Assembly (NCBI RefSeq): GCF_019175385.1 | Contig: NC_083337.1 | Location: 22,328,385 to 22,392,384, forward strand | Length of the DNA: 64,000 nucleotides | DNA from: Lycium barbarum | Taxonomy: Eukaryota; Streptophyta; Magnoliopsida; Solanales; Solanaceae | Direction of reading: 5' to 3' | In this document: in pieces, positions 1 to 12,023 of the stretch | How positions within the stretch are numbered: position 1 is the first letter of the stretch | Layout of the letters: every line of letters starts with the position of its first letter | Made by a program: the position numbers and the translations under genes | Notes under the pieces: generated by a model | Told to the model about the DNA's origin: nothing | The model's database searches: none | What the model saw: only the letters and a program-made list of their open reading frames with translations

Positions 1-1028
1 ATAGAATAAGCTAGACCATCTTATAATAGCTTTGCAACCATAAGCTTTGGAATCTCTAGCATTAAAATCATCATCATCATGTTCATCATAGAAAACATCT
101 CATCTTTGGTATCATAAGAAGCTTTTAAGAATCATGAACTTCTAACTTTTGGGCATAAGGAAGTTATGGAAAATATGGATAGAATCATAACATAGGAATC
201 ATGCCTTTGAAAGAAAGGGACTACCCTTAACATACTTTCACGTCTCCTTAACGACTATACGTTCTCCTCTCAAGCTCGAGACTCTTTTATTGCATAAGGA
301 TGAACTTTGGATTGTTGTATTTCACTTGAATGAAACCCCAACTTCAATACCAAAGGAAATCTTGAATTCTACAAGCCCTAGTAAGTCTCCCCACACTTGA
401 TTCTCTTTATTCTTGCTAGTTAATCTTTGATTTCTCTTGGGTTTGTGTTAATATGGTAGGGGGGAATGTTCTAGAGCTTTCAAGACTTGGGGAAAATGTG
501 GGAAATAAAAAAATAAGACAAGGGTCATCTATATATAAAAAAGAAAACAAATGACCTAACCCGATTATACGGTCACTTATGCGGTCCGTATAAATAGTCG
601 TATAATCCCACAATGGGATAACCCTTCTCTAGAATGGTTATACGGACCATTATACGGACCGTATAAGTGGCCGTACAACCAATTTGTTTCCGAACATGCT
701 CTCGTTGATTCATTTGACTTCCAATCCTTGTGGAACCTTCTTGGCACTTATATAATACTTCATTAACCATCTAAGGAGCCCTATATCTCCTCCTCAAGAC
801 ATTTCTAAATAAACATTAGCTAGATTTTGGCGAAAACTTCCCAACATAACTTACATTTCACTTCCTTCGACGAATTTAGTTTCACCAATTCTTGCTACTT
901 CAAAATCTTCTAGTACGCACTTTGAAGCTATCAAATACTCTCCCTAATTACATAAGGACTTCATGTTCCCCTTAACCTTGCGTTAGTCTATTTACAGCGC
1001 AACAACTCGAAATTCCCAAGATGTAACA
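1..1028 (-). mobile_element. Chromovirus-type LTR, 5' part, cut by window edge
   Basis: Read on the minus strand, the LTR begins TGTTACATCTTGGGAATTTC at 1028 and runs leftwards out of the window. The TGTTAC start, the run of TTATACGG/CCGTATAA palindromes about 350-465 bp in, and a TATA-like box just after them match the other CR-type LTRs here. A degraded form of the conserved AAGGTATGT-type motif lies near 229. No ORF in it is credible. Whether it is a solo LTR or belongs to a full element cannot be seen. Confidence 0.75.
529..677 (-). promoter_or_regulatory. LTR U3 palindrome array plus TATA-like box
   Basis: Positions 563-677 carry several TATACGG...CCGTATA inverted repeats. Immediately downstream on the minus strand, 529-540 reads as TTATATATAG, a TATA-like box. 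The same order recurs in every CR-type LTR of the window, so this is probably the core promoter and an upstream cis element. The function is inferred. Confidence 0.5.
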
Positions 1029-1174
1029 AGCGTAATCCCTTCAGTTGGGGAGATGTTATCGTGGACCAAAAGTGATTGTGGGCCCCATATCTTGGTGATG
1101 CTCTTCTTATTTATCAGCTCGATGAACCTTCTCTTGAAGGCCAAACATTCATTGAAGGTATGCCCTGCCTGATC

Positions 1175-1800
1175 CTAATGATAAGGGCATCTCTTGTGTA
1201 CGAAGACCGGAGCACATGGTGGCAACCTGTCGAAGTTGATACTGACTATCCTTTTGCTTCGAAACTGGACCATCATCTCCTCACTTATTATGTGCTTAGG
1301 CGAGATATAGTAGGGACAATCCAACGCCTTAAGCGCAATATCCCACCATTCGGGCAAGGCTGGTCAGACATCCTCTATCCGTTACTTAGGCTCTCCCCTG
1401 GTAATTGATGGTGCAACAGAAGCTCTTTCCCTTTTTGGGCTAAGTGGCGCAGCGGAGGCAGCTTCCCTTGATGGAAAAGTAGGTTTCTGCGGGTATGATT
1501 CCATTTCTTCCTCCTCGGACTCCTCCATTATAGGGATGTATTCGGAAAGAATTTCTTTTCTCTTGTTCAAGACATTCTCTCCTTAATTTTCAGTTGGTTC
1601 CTTGGGCGGACTTTCCGCCGAATCCATTAACTCGTCAGCCTCTTAGATCTTGGCCTTGACTGCTCGGATTTTCTTTTCGAGGTCCTGAATCTTTCGGCGA
1701 AGCAAGATCTTATTCTTTTTCATAACTTCCAACTCTGGTGCGTTCTTGGCATACATCTTCAGATTCTGAGAAGGTTTCTAGACTTAGTACAAGTATATTT
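1175..1800 (-). pseudogene. Unidentified broken ORF with coiled-coil-like segment
   Basis: Reading right to left, the minus strand encodes a broken series of peptides. A charged stretch at about 1790-1660 is rich in Lys, Glu, Arg and Leu and looks like a coiled coil. An acidic Ser/Glu stretch follows at about 1530-1490, then a segment with MPEWWDIALKALDCPYY at about 1357-1300. In-frame stops occur near 1645 and 1585 and again between the later parts. I do not recognise the family. It may be a remnant of an Ogre-type gag/ORF1 region or a fragment of a captured gene. The plus-strand ORF at 1076-1408 is probably its shadow. Confidence 0.3.
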
Positions 1801-2107
1801 TTTCACAGTTTTTATTTAGGGGAGTGGACGGTACTTGAGATCAATTAAGTATTTAGGCGAAACATATGAAAGCAAGTAAGTCATATAAAGCAGCGTATAA
1901 AATTACACTACTCGCGTTCCTAAACATACTAATCGTTTGAAACATGAATGTGTCATTTGAATCAAACCATTGCCCCATAATCATTAATAATAATATTCTT
2001 CCCCAAAGAGGTACAAAATATAAAGTAAAGACAGTGCATAAAGTAAATCAGCAAAAGTGTCCTCCTATGGTGGATGATGAAGCCCAATCTCGATCGGTCT
2101 TGGCCTT

Positions 2108-2340
2108 CTACATCTTTCGGAGAGTAGTCTGGATATGAAGATGGGCCGATGTCAAAGTGGCCTCCATCAGAAATCCCTTCGGTATAAAAGTTAGTAGAGC
2201 AACATCATCTAAATGCTTTTTCATCTGATCATCAAGCTCAACCAAACAGTCATTAGTAAGCTCCAACTCATGTCTCAGACTCTCTATGACGGCCTTATCA
2301 TGCTTAATCTTCACCAAATACTTGGCATCTCTGTCGTCAG
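2108..2340 (-). pseudogene. Unidentified ORF fragment, coiled-coil-like
   Basis: A minus-strand open frame runs out of the adjacent LTR. Only the part left of 2341 is non-LTR. It is rich in Asp, Lys, Glu and Leu (for example KIKHDKAVIESLRHELELTN) with heptad-like spacing. It is in the same orientation as the fragment at 1175-1800 and separated from it by about 300 bp of A/T-rich DNA with no coding signal, so the two could be exons or parts of one degraded gene. No family is recognised. Confidence 0.25.
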
Positions 2341-3540
2341 TATAGCGGGCGTTGGGAATTCTAAGTTTAACCGGCTCGCACATACCTCATAAAAGGAAGG
2401 AGGTGTCCTGGGGAAGTACGGTTGTGAATCGTACCGGGAAAGTCAGAAAAACCCGCCAACTACTTAATGGTGCTCTAAAGGACACATTTTAGAGTTGCCA
2501 CCTAATTTTTAGGAAATTAGGAAAATCAGTTCGAAATGGGTTCATTTAAAATAGTTATTTTATGACTATCCTAAAAGAAACCTAATCTACCAAAGTCTGG
2601 GTAAGGGTTTTGGTGATCCCCTGGAGAAGGTATTAGGCACCCCGGTATTAAGGATCCGCTCAATTGTGGTTTACCTACGGGTTCTAATAGTTTACCTTGT
2701 GATTATAAAGTTTTAGATAAAAATTGCTTAAGTCTAGATAGCCGCAATAAGGTTAGTCATCATTCATGCAAAAATATCACATGTCGGGTTTCGGACTTGG
2801 ACACCTAGGTTAAGACCCGAATGCACTTAACTTAAGTAGAACACCACATAACCCCACCCTTTTAAAAGTATTTTAGAAAATATCTTATTTTTTAAGTAAA
2901 GGTTTCCTTTTATTAAGGCATATTGCTATAAATCCCGTCCATTTACCTTATTCTATTTTAATCCCTTATTCTTCCGTAAATTCAATTTAAATCTTAAATC
3001 TAAGTCATTTATGTTCAAACTCCTAAAGTTAATGCATCAACCTTGTTTTAGAGTCAAATTATGAATAAACAAACTTTCATTAGGAATAATTCGTATTTCA
3101 TATCTGTTTTATACAAGGCTTAAAAATAATCTGTTTTGGCAACTCTAAATTTAGAATTAATCATAAGTTCAAATATATAAGGGTTCCAACAATAATTAAA
3201 CACAACAAGTAACAGAATACGTTTCAAAAATAAGTAAAGAGAGGGAGAAAAAGGAAGGTGGAGAGGGGTCATCTGACTAAGCCTATCTCTTCGCCTTCCG
3301 GGACCTTTAGTTTTAATTCCGTTCTGCTTTCATTCTTTGTCTGAAGCTCCAAATGTCCAAGTCTTTGCCTCGTCTTTGGTATTTTTCTTCCTTTCATTCC
3401 CTTGGTCCAGATTCCATGCTTATGCTCCATATGTCATATTTGGCCTTGTGATATTCCCCGTACTTTGTTTATTTTGTGCCTCGCAAAATTGGAAATGAGA
3501 ATGATTAGTAAAAATGATACGCCACATTCATAGGGTGACG

Positions 3541-3542
<2 letters not shown>

Positions 3543-3590
<48 letters not shown>
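3543..3590. repeat. (TA)n microsatellite
   Basis: About 48 bp of uninterrupted TA dinucleotide inside LTR A. The paralogous site in LTR C (48147-48320) is expanded and interrupted by an inverted segment. Confidence 0.95.
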
Positions 3591-3591
<1 letters not shown>

Positions 3592-3814
3592 CCCCCGATC
3601 GCATCAAACTGTGGGAGCTCTGATTACAACGGGCTCAGACTCACGGTTCCGAATATGGCAAAGGAGCTCGAAGCATGTGTGGCTGCGAACAAGTGGTCAA
3701 TCTAGCCGCCTCGCCGGGCACATGTCGGTTCCTACCTCGCGACACCAATGAGCGATCATACTGGCCCCCGAAGGATAATTACTGTCACGACCCAACCCCG
3801 TAGGCCGTGACTAG

Positions 3815-4402
3815 TAGGCCTGTGCACTAATCGGTTCAATCCGAATTTCCGAACCAATTCGAATCAATTTGGATAATTTAATTTGGATAATACAATTCGA
3901 TTTCGATTTACAAATGCAATTGTAAAATATTACGGTTTAACGGTTCGGATACGGTTTGCTTCAATTATCAACCGAACCGATCTGAACAAACAGAATTTGT
4001 ATGCCACTAGTGACTAATATGACTAATTTGGTATATGTAATGTGGTGTTGGCGGATTTGTATGCTTGCACAAGTTGTCAAGCTCTTGTTTTCCTATTTAT
4101 ATGATATTATGCTTGCAAGTTTATGATTTTTTCTTGGTTAATGTCTTGGTTATAAGGCTGCAAGTTTAGGATCTCATTATTTTTTGTTATGTTTACTCTA
4201 AAACTGAAATGAAATAGTTGCTTGTTTAAATTTCGAATAAACCGAACAAATCGATTTGTGTAACCGAACCGAAACAATAAAAAACGAATCAAATTGTACC
4301 TAGAATGGATCGAGTTTGGTTGAGAATTTTAGAAAGCCGAAATTCGAAATCTCAACTCGGTGATGGCCAAAACCGAACCGAACCGATTTGTGCACAAGCC
4401 TA
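3815..4402. mobile_element. hAT-like non-autonomous DNA transposon (588 bp)
   Basis: Terminal inverted repeats begin TAGGCCTGTGCAC on the left and, reverse complemented, TAGGCTTGTGCAC on the right; about 21 of 23 positions pair. The flanks GTGACTAG (3807-3814) and GTAACTAA (4403-4410) form an imperfect 8-bp TSD, the size typical of hAT elements. The interior is A/T-rich with GGTTCGGTT-type subterminal motifs on both sides and has no transposase. It is inserted within solo LTR S1 near its 3' end. Confidence 0.75.
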
Positions 4403-4897
4403 GTAACTAATGCCCGGGCTGGACACCCATACACAGTTACTTACCAATTCGGCATACCAACGTCTTATCCATATTCAACATACATTAATTTATACAGATA
4501 CTAAGAGCAGATGTCGTCTTAAGCGGTCGCATATAACAAAGATATCATACAGAAGCCACCAAGGCTGTCGTAAAACATATCGCCCAAAAACATATACATA
4601 CATATACTTACGCACAAGCCGTTAAGGCTGTCATAGCAACTGGAGCCGCTTAGACGCAAAACCACACAGACATAACTGAACCATAACGACCCATGACCCA
4701 CATATATGTCTACAGGCCTCTAACAAACACAACAGAATCATATGACGAGACAGGGCCCCGCCGTACCCCTGAATATATACGTACATATATACAACGGAAG
4801 CGTTTGTACCAAAATGTAGGCTCCAGGACAAGGGAGCACTCCAAAGCAGCAGAATGGATAGCCTAAGCTGTCGGGTCACTCACGTGAACGTGTGTAC

Positions 4898-4955
4898 CTG
4901 CAGGCATGAAATGCAGCCCCCGAAGAAGAGGGGGTCAGTACGGAATATGTACTGA
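4898..4955 (-). other. Conserved three-hairpin block (S1 copy)
   Basis: On the minus strand: TCAGTAC/GTACTGA stem, then CCCCC/GGGGG stem with loop TCTTCTTC, then CTGCA/TGCAG stem with loop TTTCATGCC. It is one of eight copies in the window. The third stem is CTGCA/TGCAG here but CTGCG/CGCAG or CTGTG/CACAG elsewhere, so pairing is kept by compensatory change. Confidence 0.7.
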
Positions 4956-5079
4956 GTATGTAAGGCATGAAATGCAACTGAACAGATCATAACAGAAGTA
5001 GAAATTCCAAAAGTCAAGTATGATAATAAAGAAACCGATGTACCTGTACAGTACGAGACAGAACCAAACATACCAATAC

Positions 5080-5520
5080 CACATAGCGGACCCGGCCCAT
5101 TATGGGACTCGGTGAATAAAATCATGTCATCACGTCACAATGAACATATGTATACGTATACCGTACCCGGCCCTCTAGTGAGGGACTCGGTGAATAGAGT
5201 CATGCATGTCAACATCATATATCATATATATACCGTACCCGGCCCTCTAGTGAGGGGCTCGGTGAATGAAGTCATGTCATCATATCAGCATGCTATCATG
5301 TCATCATGCATATACATATATACATACAGTACCCGGCCCTCTAGTGAGGGACTCGGTGAATCAAATCATTATATGCCCTCCTGGCCGCCGTAACATATCA
5401 TCATCTCATCATATACATATACCGTACCTGGCCCTCTATTGAGGGACTCGGTGAACAATGCAGTGAAGTGTGCACGATAGCATACCCGGCCCGAGACTCG
5501 GTGAAAGACATATTGAGGCA
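5080..5520 (-). repeat. Minisatellite with hairpin units in S1
   Basis: Six degenerate units built around CCCGGCCCTCTAGTGAGGG followed by ACTCGGTGAA, spaced about 55-110 bp apart. Each unit can fold through CCCTC/GAGGG. A related but degenerate array lies in the paralogous LTR S4 at about 22580-22760. Confidence 0.8.
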
Positions 5521-7147
5521 TGCACGAGCAGAGTAGTGAGAAACTATATGCATATAAATCAAGACTCGATAGACAAGTATACTTATTGACACCTGAAGGC
5601 TCAGAAACAAGTTTCGGGTCAATCCGACTTAGTATAAGAAAGTTATGAGCGTTTGAAGTACAGAACCTTCTACGAACGTTTCAGAAGCCATCTTTGGAAA
5701 ATCAAAGCAACAATCATGTTAGGTACCTTCCGAACATCGTTATGGATCAAATCAAATAGAGCTTTTGGAACCATATGTACGTGTCAAAGTATATCAAAGA
5801 CTCAATGGAATAATCGAACATGCTATCATTTGAAAATCAAGACATTAGTCATATCAATTATTTCTCGAATGCCATTCGGAAACATATCACATAGATCTTC
5901 GGACATCATAGATACGCATCAAACCATATGAAGTAACTTATGGAAATCAAGAACGTTAGCCATCCTAGTGGCTCTAAGAATAGGAACTTCTTTGAAATCA
6001 TACATATACGTCATTTGTTTGTTTCATAAGGATCATGCCAAAAGAAAGAAAGGGTAAGCCTTACATACCTTGCCCGCTTCCTACGCTAATCCGAACTTAA
6101 GTCTTTGGCTTCAAAAGATCTACAACAATATTCGTACATACCAAACATTAGCCATAACACTTAAGAGTCCAATTCTAAACCAACACTTTATTTACAGAAA
6201 TTTCGGCAGCATCTCCCCTGTAAATACAACAACCCCGAGAATTCAACTCAGCCAAAAATACAACAACAAATTCGAGAATTCAACTCGGCCAAATTATCAG
6301 CAAGAATACCAACAGTTATTCTAACAATATCCACAAGCAATTCAAAAAGCATACTAACGTTAGCAACTTCTTTCTACAAACATCGACGGCGTTTCATTTA
6401 CGTTCAATTCATAATTGCTTACATATTCAAGTACTAATCCGTAACCATTCAAACAATATTCAAGAATACTTCAAACAATCCGTACAATATTCAAAACAAT
6501 TCAACCAATACTCTACTTCATCCGAAACCTTCCAAATGCAACAAGAACAATAACAACACATTTCCTTCCTTCAAATTCATGAACTACACCAACAATTTAC
6601 ACACTAACAACATTGTTTTCCATAAATACAAGAAATGGCTTTTAACATCACATTAGCTTCTAAACAACTCTCCAACACTTACAACTTCAACTAGAATCAT
6701 TAAACTTTCATTTCCATCATAGATTCCATTTCAACAACAACCAAAATACTTAAGAAAAATTGATTCATTCTCTTCCATACCATACAACAACCACACGGCC
6801 ACAACATATATCCATATTTTCATGAATTTCATCCACTTTTACCTACTACAACATACATAATCATCCATAACATATAAGAAGAGGATTAATCCTTACCTTT
6901 TTCCCTTAACTTCTCACTTGGCTATGGTTATGAACTTGCAACAAAGAGGGGTTTACTTGCTCCAACATTTATACCACGTTAAAGAGGACCTTCAAATTAG
7001 TAGGAATACTAGAAGAAAATATTTTTTTGGATCAAAGTTGAAGGCTTCATTTTCTCCTTGCTATGGCCGAATATGGCCCTTTGTTTTTCTCTTCTCCAAG
7101 TCTCTTGAATATTCCAAGTGTTGAGATGAAAAATGTGCCCTCTTAGT

Positions 7148-7218
7148 CATCTTTTATGAATTAATATTGGGCTCCCATGTGGGCCTTGGCCCACTTCATG
7201 TTGGACGGCCATATGGCC
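7148..7218 (-). promoter_or_regulatory. S1 LTR U3 palindromes and TATA-like box
   Basis: GGCCATATGGCC at 7207-7218 is a perfect palindrome, and GTGGGCCTTGGCCCAC at 7179-7194 is a near-perfect one. Just downstream on the minus strand is TTCATAAAAGATG (7148-7160), TATA-like. The TGGGCC cores resemble plant site II motifs, known TCP-factor targets; binding here is inference. Confidence 0.4.
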
Positions 7219-10200
7219 TATTAATTCAAGCCCACTTTTTTTTTTTTGTTTTGCAATTCATGAAAATTTATTTTCCAAATTCCAAATTTGCCCTTAGCCT
7301 TCCTCCATATTTCTGTGAGTCATCTTGCGAATTTCCCTTCCTACCCCTAGCCATTCTTAATATTTCCACATCAAAACTTTTATAAACAACTTATGTACCA
7401 AACAAGATCAAAAATATAGTGTTGCTCTTAACTTCCCGCAATTATCTTTAATTATCTGAATGTACAAAATGCGGGATATAACAATTACCTTCCCGACTAA
7501 ATATTATCAAGTTAAGTATCTATTCAAATTAGTAGAATATCTAATAGTAGTATCTATTCTTTTCAATGAAAATCCGAAGTGTAGTATTTGTTCTTTTCAG
7601 TAAAATATTTGTTCCTTTCAATAAAGTAAACTATAGAAATCCATTCTTTTAAAAGCATGGCCTCAAGTTTAATGACTCTTCATCGGCCCCAAATGTAGTA
7701 TCATGTTCAAAATCAGAAAAATATTTAAAGTAAGCATCTGAGTATCAACATGAGGCAGCACTTTCCAACAACCTTAGAATAGTAGTTTTTGACCTTTGAA
7801 CTCGTTCAAGTATAACAATTTTATCTCCAGCCCAACATCAACTATTCTATAGTAAAAGTGCAACAACATACAAAAACAATTCTCCCCAAGTAAGGCATCA
7901 CAATGTGGCCATGAATAAGTGCATCTACTGATCTTTATCACATCAGTAATTATGACAGTTCAAGCATCAAGCATATAGCAAGTGTTCTCAAGATCAGCAG
8001 CTGCTCGAAGTGATAACCGACACCGTAGCCAAGTATAGTAGCAACCAAAGGGAAGCAACCCATAAATTTTAACAGATGTGTAAGTCTAAAATGTGAAATC
8101 AGGTATAGTACTTGTTCCAACAGTTTATATGTAGTAACAATAATACAAATTCCAGCAAAAGCACACCAGTAAAAACATAGAACATCAACAGCAATGCAAG
8201 TTTATGTTTAGCCAAAAAAAAACAATGGCTTAGTTCAAAATGGAACAACAAGTAACCTTATAGCACAACAGTTCCAACACCAAGATATGTAGGAGCTTAA
8301 TTCATCAGATGCAATGGCCAAATCACAAAGACAACAGCAGCCCATAAAATGTAGCAGCACATGTCCTAATAGTAAAACTATTAGGCCAAAATGCTATGGC
8401 AAAAACCAAGCAACCATTTAATCTCAATTCATTACTGATCATAGAAGCTAACTGTAGGTAAGGGCCAAGTAGCAGTAGCAAAAGAAGCAAAACAACAAAG
8501 CGTAAAGGCATGAGTCATTAAAATTTAGAACTGCGCAGCCATAAATCTGTTCTCAGTGCAACAACACTCAAAAGGATCTCAAGGTTGTCGCAACAATGAA
8601 TTTAAAAGTGACACACAAACCTTTAAGACAGTTCACCTTGACAAGGAGATGTAACAGCATAGCACCCTAGATCCTAACAGTGTTTTATACAACAGAATGT
8701 GGCGACAACTGCCTGCCCATGTAACACTGATATGGCTCCAATTGCAGTAACAGTTAAGCAAAAATATGCAGTAATAGCTTACCTGAAGTTCAGTAGCCAA
8801 ATGATCCAAAATGCAGCAGTTTCTTACCAACAAACCCAACTCCAAATGTGGGTCAAAAAACCAACAGCAGGAAGCAGTCACTCCATTTCAAGTTTACCAA
8901 CAAATTAGGGATTTTGATAAGCCCCCCAAGTTATGCAAAACAAATAAGGGGTAAAGAATGAGCATCCAAAGTTCATATCTTCATCACATTAACTTAAAAG
9001 AATACTCAGTAGTCGTTCATAAAAATCAAAATAAAACTATCAGAGAGCCAAGACATCAAACAAATTAGCATACCAAGCAATAAACTTGAAAGGACAAGTC
9101 AGTTAAGGGGGTTACCACCTTCTTAACCCAACGCCGCGCAAGATCCAAAGGTTTTAGAACCACAGAAGGATAAGCTATTAGAGGGGCTAAACCAAACCCC
9201 AAAGCTTGCCTTGGCCTTCAGCCATCATGAAAAAAAGTGCAGTCAAGGGAACTACTAACCAGCAAGCAAGTTTTAGAAATCTTTTCATGAGTGAACACAC
9301 AGAAGATAAATTTTAGGACAAAAGGTAAAAGAAAATTCCCAAACAGGATGCCCACTATTCCACTCCAATATTAAAACAGAAGCTTAGTGCAAGATTTCAA
9401 AAGTTTCAATCGACACTCTTAAAAATGGAAGATCAAATAAACATATATCACATTAAATACAGCTCATGGTTTGTGAGTAAAGAAGGATCTGCCTGGTTCA
9501 CCTCAAAAACCATCAACTTACCACTTTAAGGCAGCTGAGCATGAGAATCACAAGCATAGAACAATCATACTTTATCTAATGTGCGAACAGAATCCAACCA
9601 CCAAAATAAGAGCACTCCATTATTTCTTGAGAAGGTTTTACATAGGAGTTTAGACATGAAGAAAACAAAATATGGATTACACTTTGAACCAGCTTGAAAG
9701 CAGAAAGGAAGAATCAGAATCTCACTTAGTGAAAGGGAGAAAAACTGAAGATTATCAGCAAATGAACTTATTGTACACTTAAGTTGATTAAATAGGTGGT
9801 TAAACTAAACTCCTCTTCTTGTTAAAGGCTCAAAACATACAGAAGAATCACAACAACACATTGCATACAAGTAGCTAGTTAGGCATTTCATGGTCAAATC
9901 CTAACTCCTAAAGGGAATGACCTCTAACATATCTTCTTGTTCAATATCATATTTAGCCATTTTAGAGGTTAGTGATCAAGATAGTTTCCAATGCATACAT
10001 GCTATAAAATACTTCATATGAAAGTTTACTAAGAGTTTCTTAAAAAGCACCGGTCTTGCTTCCAGTCAAAGCTGAAACATTGCTTATTTAAAACAAAAAT
10101 ACCATGGTTTAAATCCCTTCTTGCTAAAATCAGTTTTGGGAAAAGGGGTATAGGCAAGGTGTTACAATGTTATCATATGTTAAAACCTTAAGTCATAAAC

Positions 10201-12023
10201 TCATCTTTAATTGTCTTTTATGCTAAGAAAACATGATTGACCTCAAACTAGTTTAACTTTGATAAGGAAACCAAGAACATATATCAGAGATAGATAGGCA
10301 TAAGCACAGAATGTCTCAAACATGAAACTTGAGAGAAACATGAAAATGTTGATGCCTTAGTCTACAACATAACAAAAAAACAAGAAAAACCTCTTGGTTC
10401 AACATATACCAAAACAAACAAAAATAACTCCCTATTATGTTTAACAGAAGTCAACTGCCACTCAAGATTAAGAGAGAATTCCTTATTACGAGATTTGACA
10501 AAATACGAATTCAATTACATCTTAACAGACCCTTATTCAAGCCATTTCAAGTAATAATTCCAGTTGCAACTATACTATCAATACAACTACAAGCTAACAT
10601 TCAGTGAAATGCACCTTAACTACCAAGGAAGAAATAAAGACGAACAAATCAACCGAGGATAAGAACAAATTCAAATGAAGACTAAAATGTAAAACTAAAA
10701 TGCATAGGCATCTAAAGACTAAATCCTATTATCTAACGACCCATATTTTCAGTCAGTCCTCGTCAATTAAATTATTTTTATTGGTAAAATAATAAAAGCT
10801 ATGAAGGATTCATGCTTTGCAACTCACATACCAAAACAAAAATAACGCTAAAGTGAAACAGAAAGGACAAGCGTGTTGAACTTTAAACAAGCAGGGAGAA
10901 ATATTAGGACATTAATTGAAAATATTAAACAGCAGCAGAAAATGAAAACCAAGTTGCATATTAATACTACATCAAAACAAAATTGAAAATAAAAGGGAAC
11001 GGAAAATTACTGAGTTGATAACGACTTACCTTCCACCTTAATCGAATCCGACGAACGGAAACGGTTTCCAAAAATTAAACTTGAGCGAGAACTCCCTCGA
11101 AACTCAACGGCTTTGCCGAGTTTCTAAGTGTTCTCACTCTCGGGGTTGTCAAAAACCCATTTGAGGTTTGAGGATCAATTTTTGGCCTCTAAACCCCATT
11201 TTCATCGACTGAAAATGAAGGGAGGGGTTTCTATTTATAGAACCCAAAAGTCCCAAAATTCTTGTGCCCAACGATGTGGGACTTCTGCTATTTCCAAAAT
11301 TTCCCCTCAAAAACCAATTTTCAAATTTAAAAATGAATAAGACCATAGATTGTACCCATTTCATACTAAAAATACCTAAAATTTCGCAAGGGTAGTACTA
11401 AGAATATTCACAACAAGATAATTCATCAAAAAAAGGACAAATCCATCGGATTGTGAGCTGGATTAGTACGAGTTGGGGTTCGGTACAGGAGATTTGAGGA
11501 GAGGAACGTTAGGGTTCGTTTGGTTTCTGTTTGTTTTTTTGGAAGACGATGGGGGGTGGAGTTTATTCTAATAAACTTCTCCCCCCTTAAGTTTTAAAAA
11601 TGTAGTATACTCTTTTAACTATACATAGTTCCAAATCGATGTATTAACTTAAAACCCTCTCGTGAAATAATACTTGTGAGGAATAAAATTTCTAATACGT
11701 AAAATGAGCCTAATATCGACATAGTTCGGGACAATATCTAAATAATGTGAAAATTGTGGTCAAAATGAGCCGCAATTCATATGACGTTTTAATTAACAAT
11801 TTTCGCCAGTTAGATGGAGCGGGGTGCACATCTTATCTTCAAATCATGTTTGTGAAAGTAAATAACTTGTAATTTTCTCGTAATCATCAATATTGTTAAT
11901 TTCTGTAATTTTCTGGGGATTTTTGAATTGTACAATTTTGAAAGCGTATCCTTATTTCGTCTTGGCTCGGGAATTTTGAGAATTAAAATGCGCTCATTAT
12001 GAGGTGAAAATTAGGTGTCAACA

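Larger units (their letters stand above)
3783..7483 (-). mobile_element. Solo LTR S1 (chromovirus-like, TGTTATATCCCG family)
   Basis: Minus-strand LTR starting TGTTATATCCCGC at 7483 and ending ...GGGTCGTGACA at 3783. It is flanked by a perfect 5-bp TSD, ATTAC, at 3778-3782 and 7484-7488. The unoccupied site exists at 48513-48517 in LTR C, which proves the insertion. There is no internal region, so it is a solo LTR, about 3.1 kb without the hAT-like insert. TATA-like box at about 7150-7160, donor-like AAG|GTAAGG at 6898|6897, second donor AAG|GTATGT at 6069|6068. Same family as S4. Confidence 0.92.
2341..12023 (-). mobile_element. Ogre/Tat-like LTR A (terminal 3' LTR of tandem array)
   Basis: On the minus strand the LTR starts TGTTGACACCTAATTTTCAC at 12023 and ends ...CCCGCTATA at 2341; the copies at 39481 and 47054 end CCGCTACA. 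To its right is a purine-rich PPT (GAAGGGGCAGT, minus strand). To its left there is no primer site, so this is the outer 3' LTR. Without the S1 insertion (3783-7483 plus one TSD) it is about 5.98 kb, a length typical of Ogre-type LTRs. It matches 47054-50617 closely along its left half. No coding region is seen; the short ORFs are random. Confidence 0.8.

Noticed and set aside
1076..1408. 110-codon plus-strand ORF
   Set aside because: It overlaps the more protein-like minus-strand reading (MPEWWDIALK...) and looks like its shadow.
5080..5520. Possible CRISPR-like array of repeated units in S1
   Set aside because: Spacing is irregular, units are degenerate, and the context is a plant LTR; it is a minisatellite.
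11128..11364. 70-71-codon ORFs on both strands, repeated at 40749-40967
   Set aside because: They are inside LTR A and LTR B, overlap each other on opposite strands, and lack any recognised domain; treated as LTR sequence.
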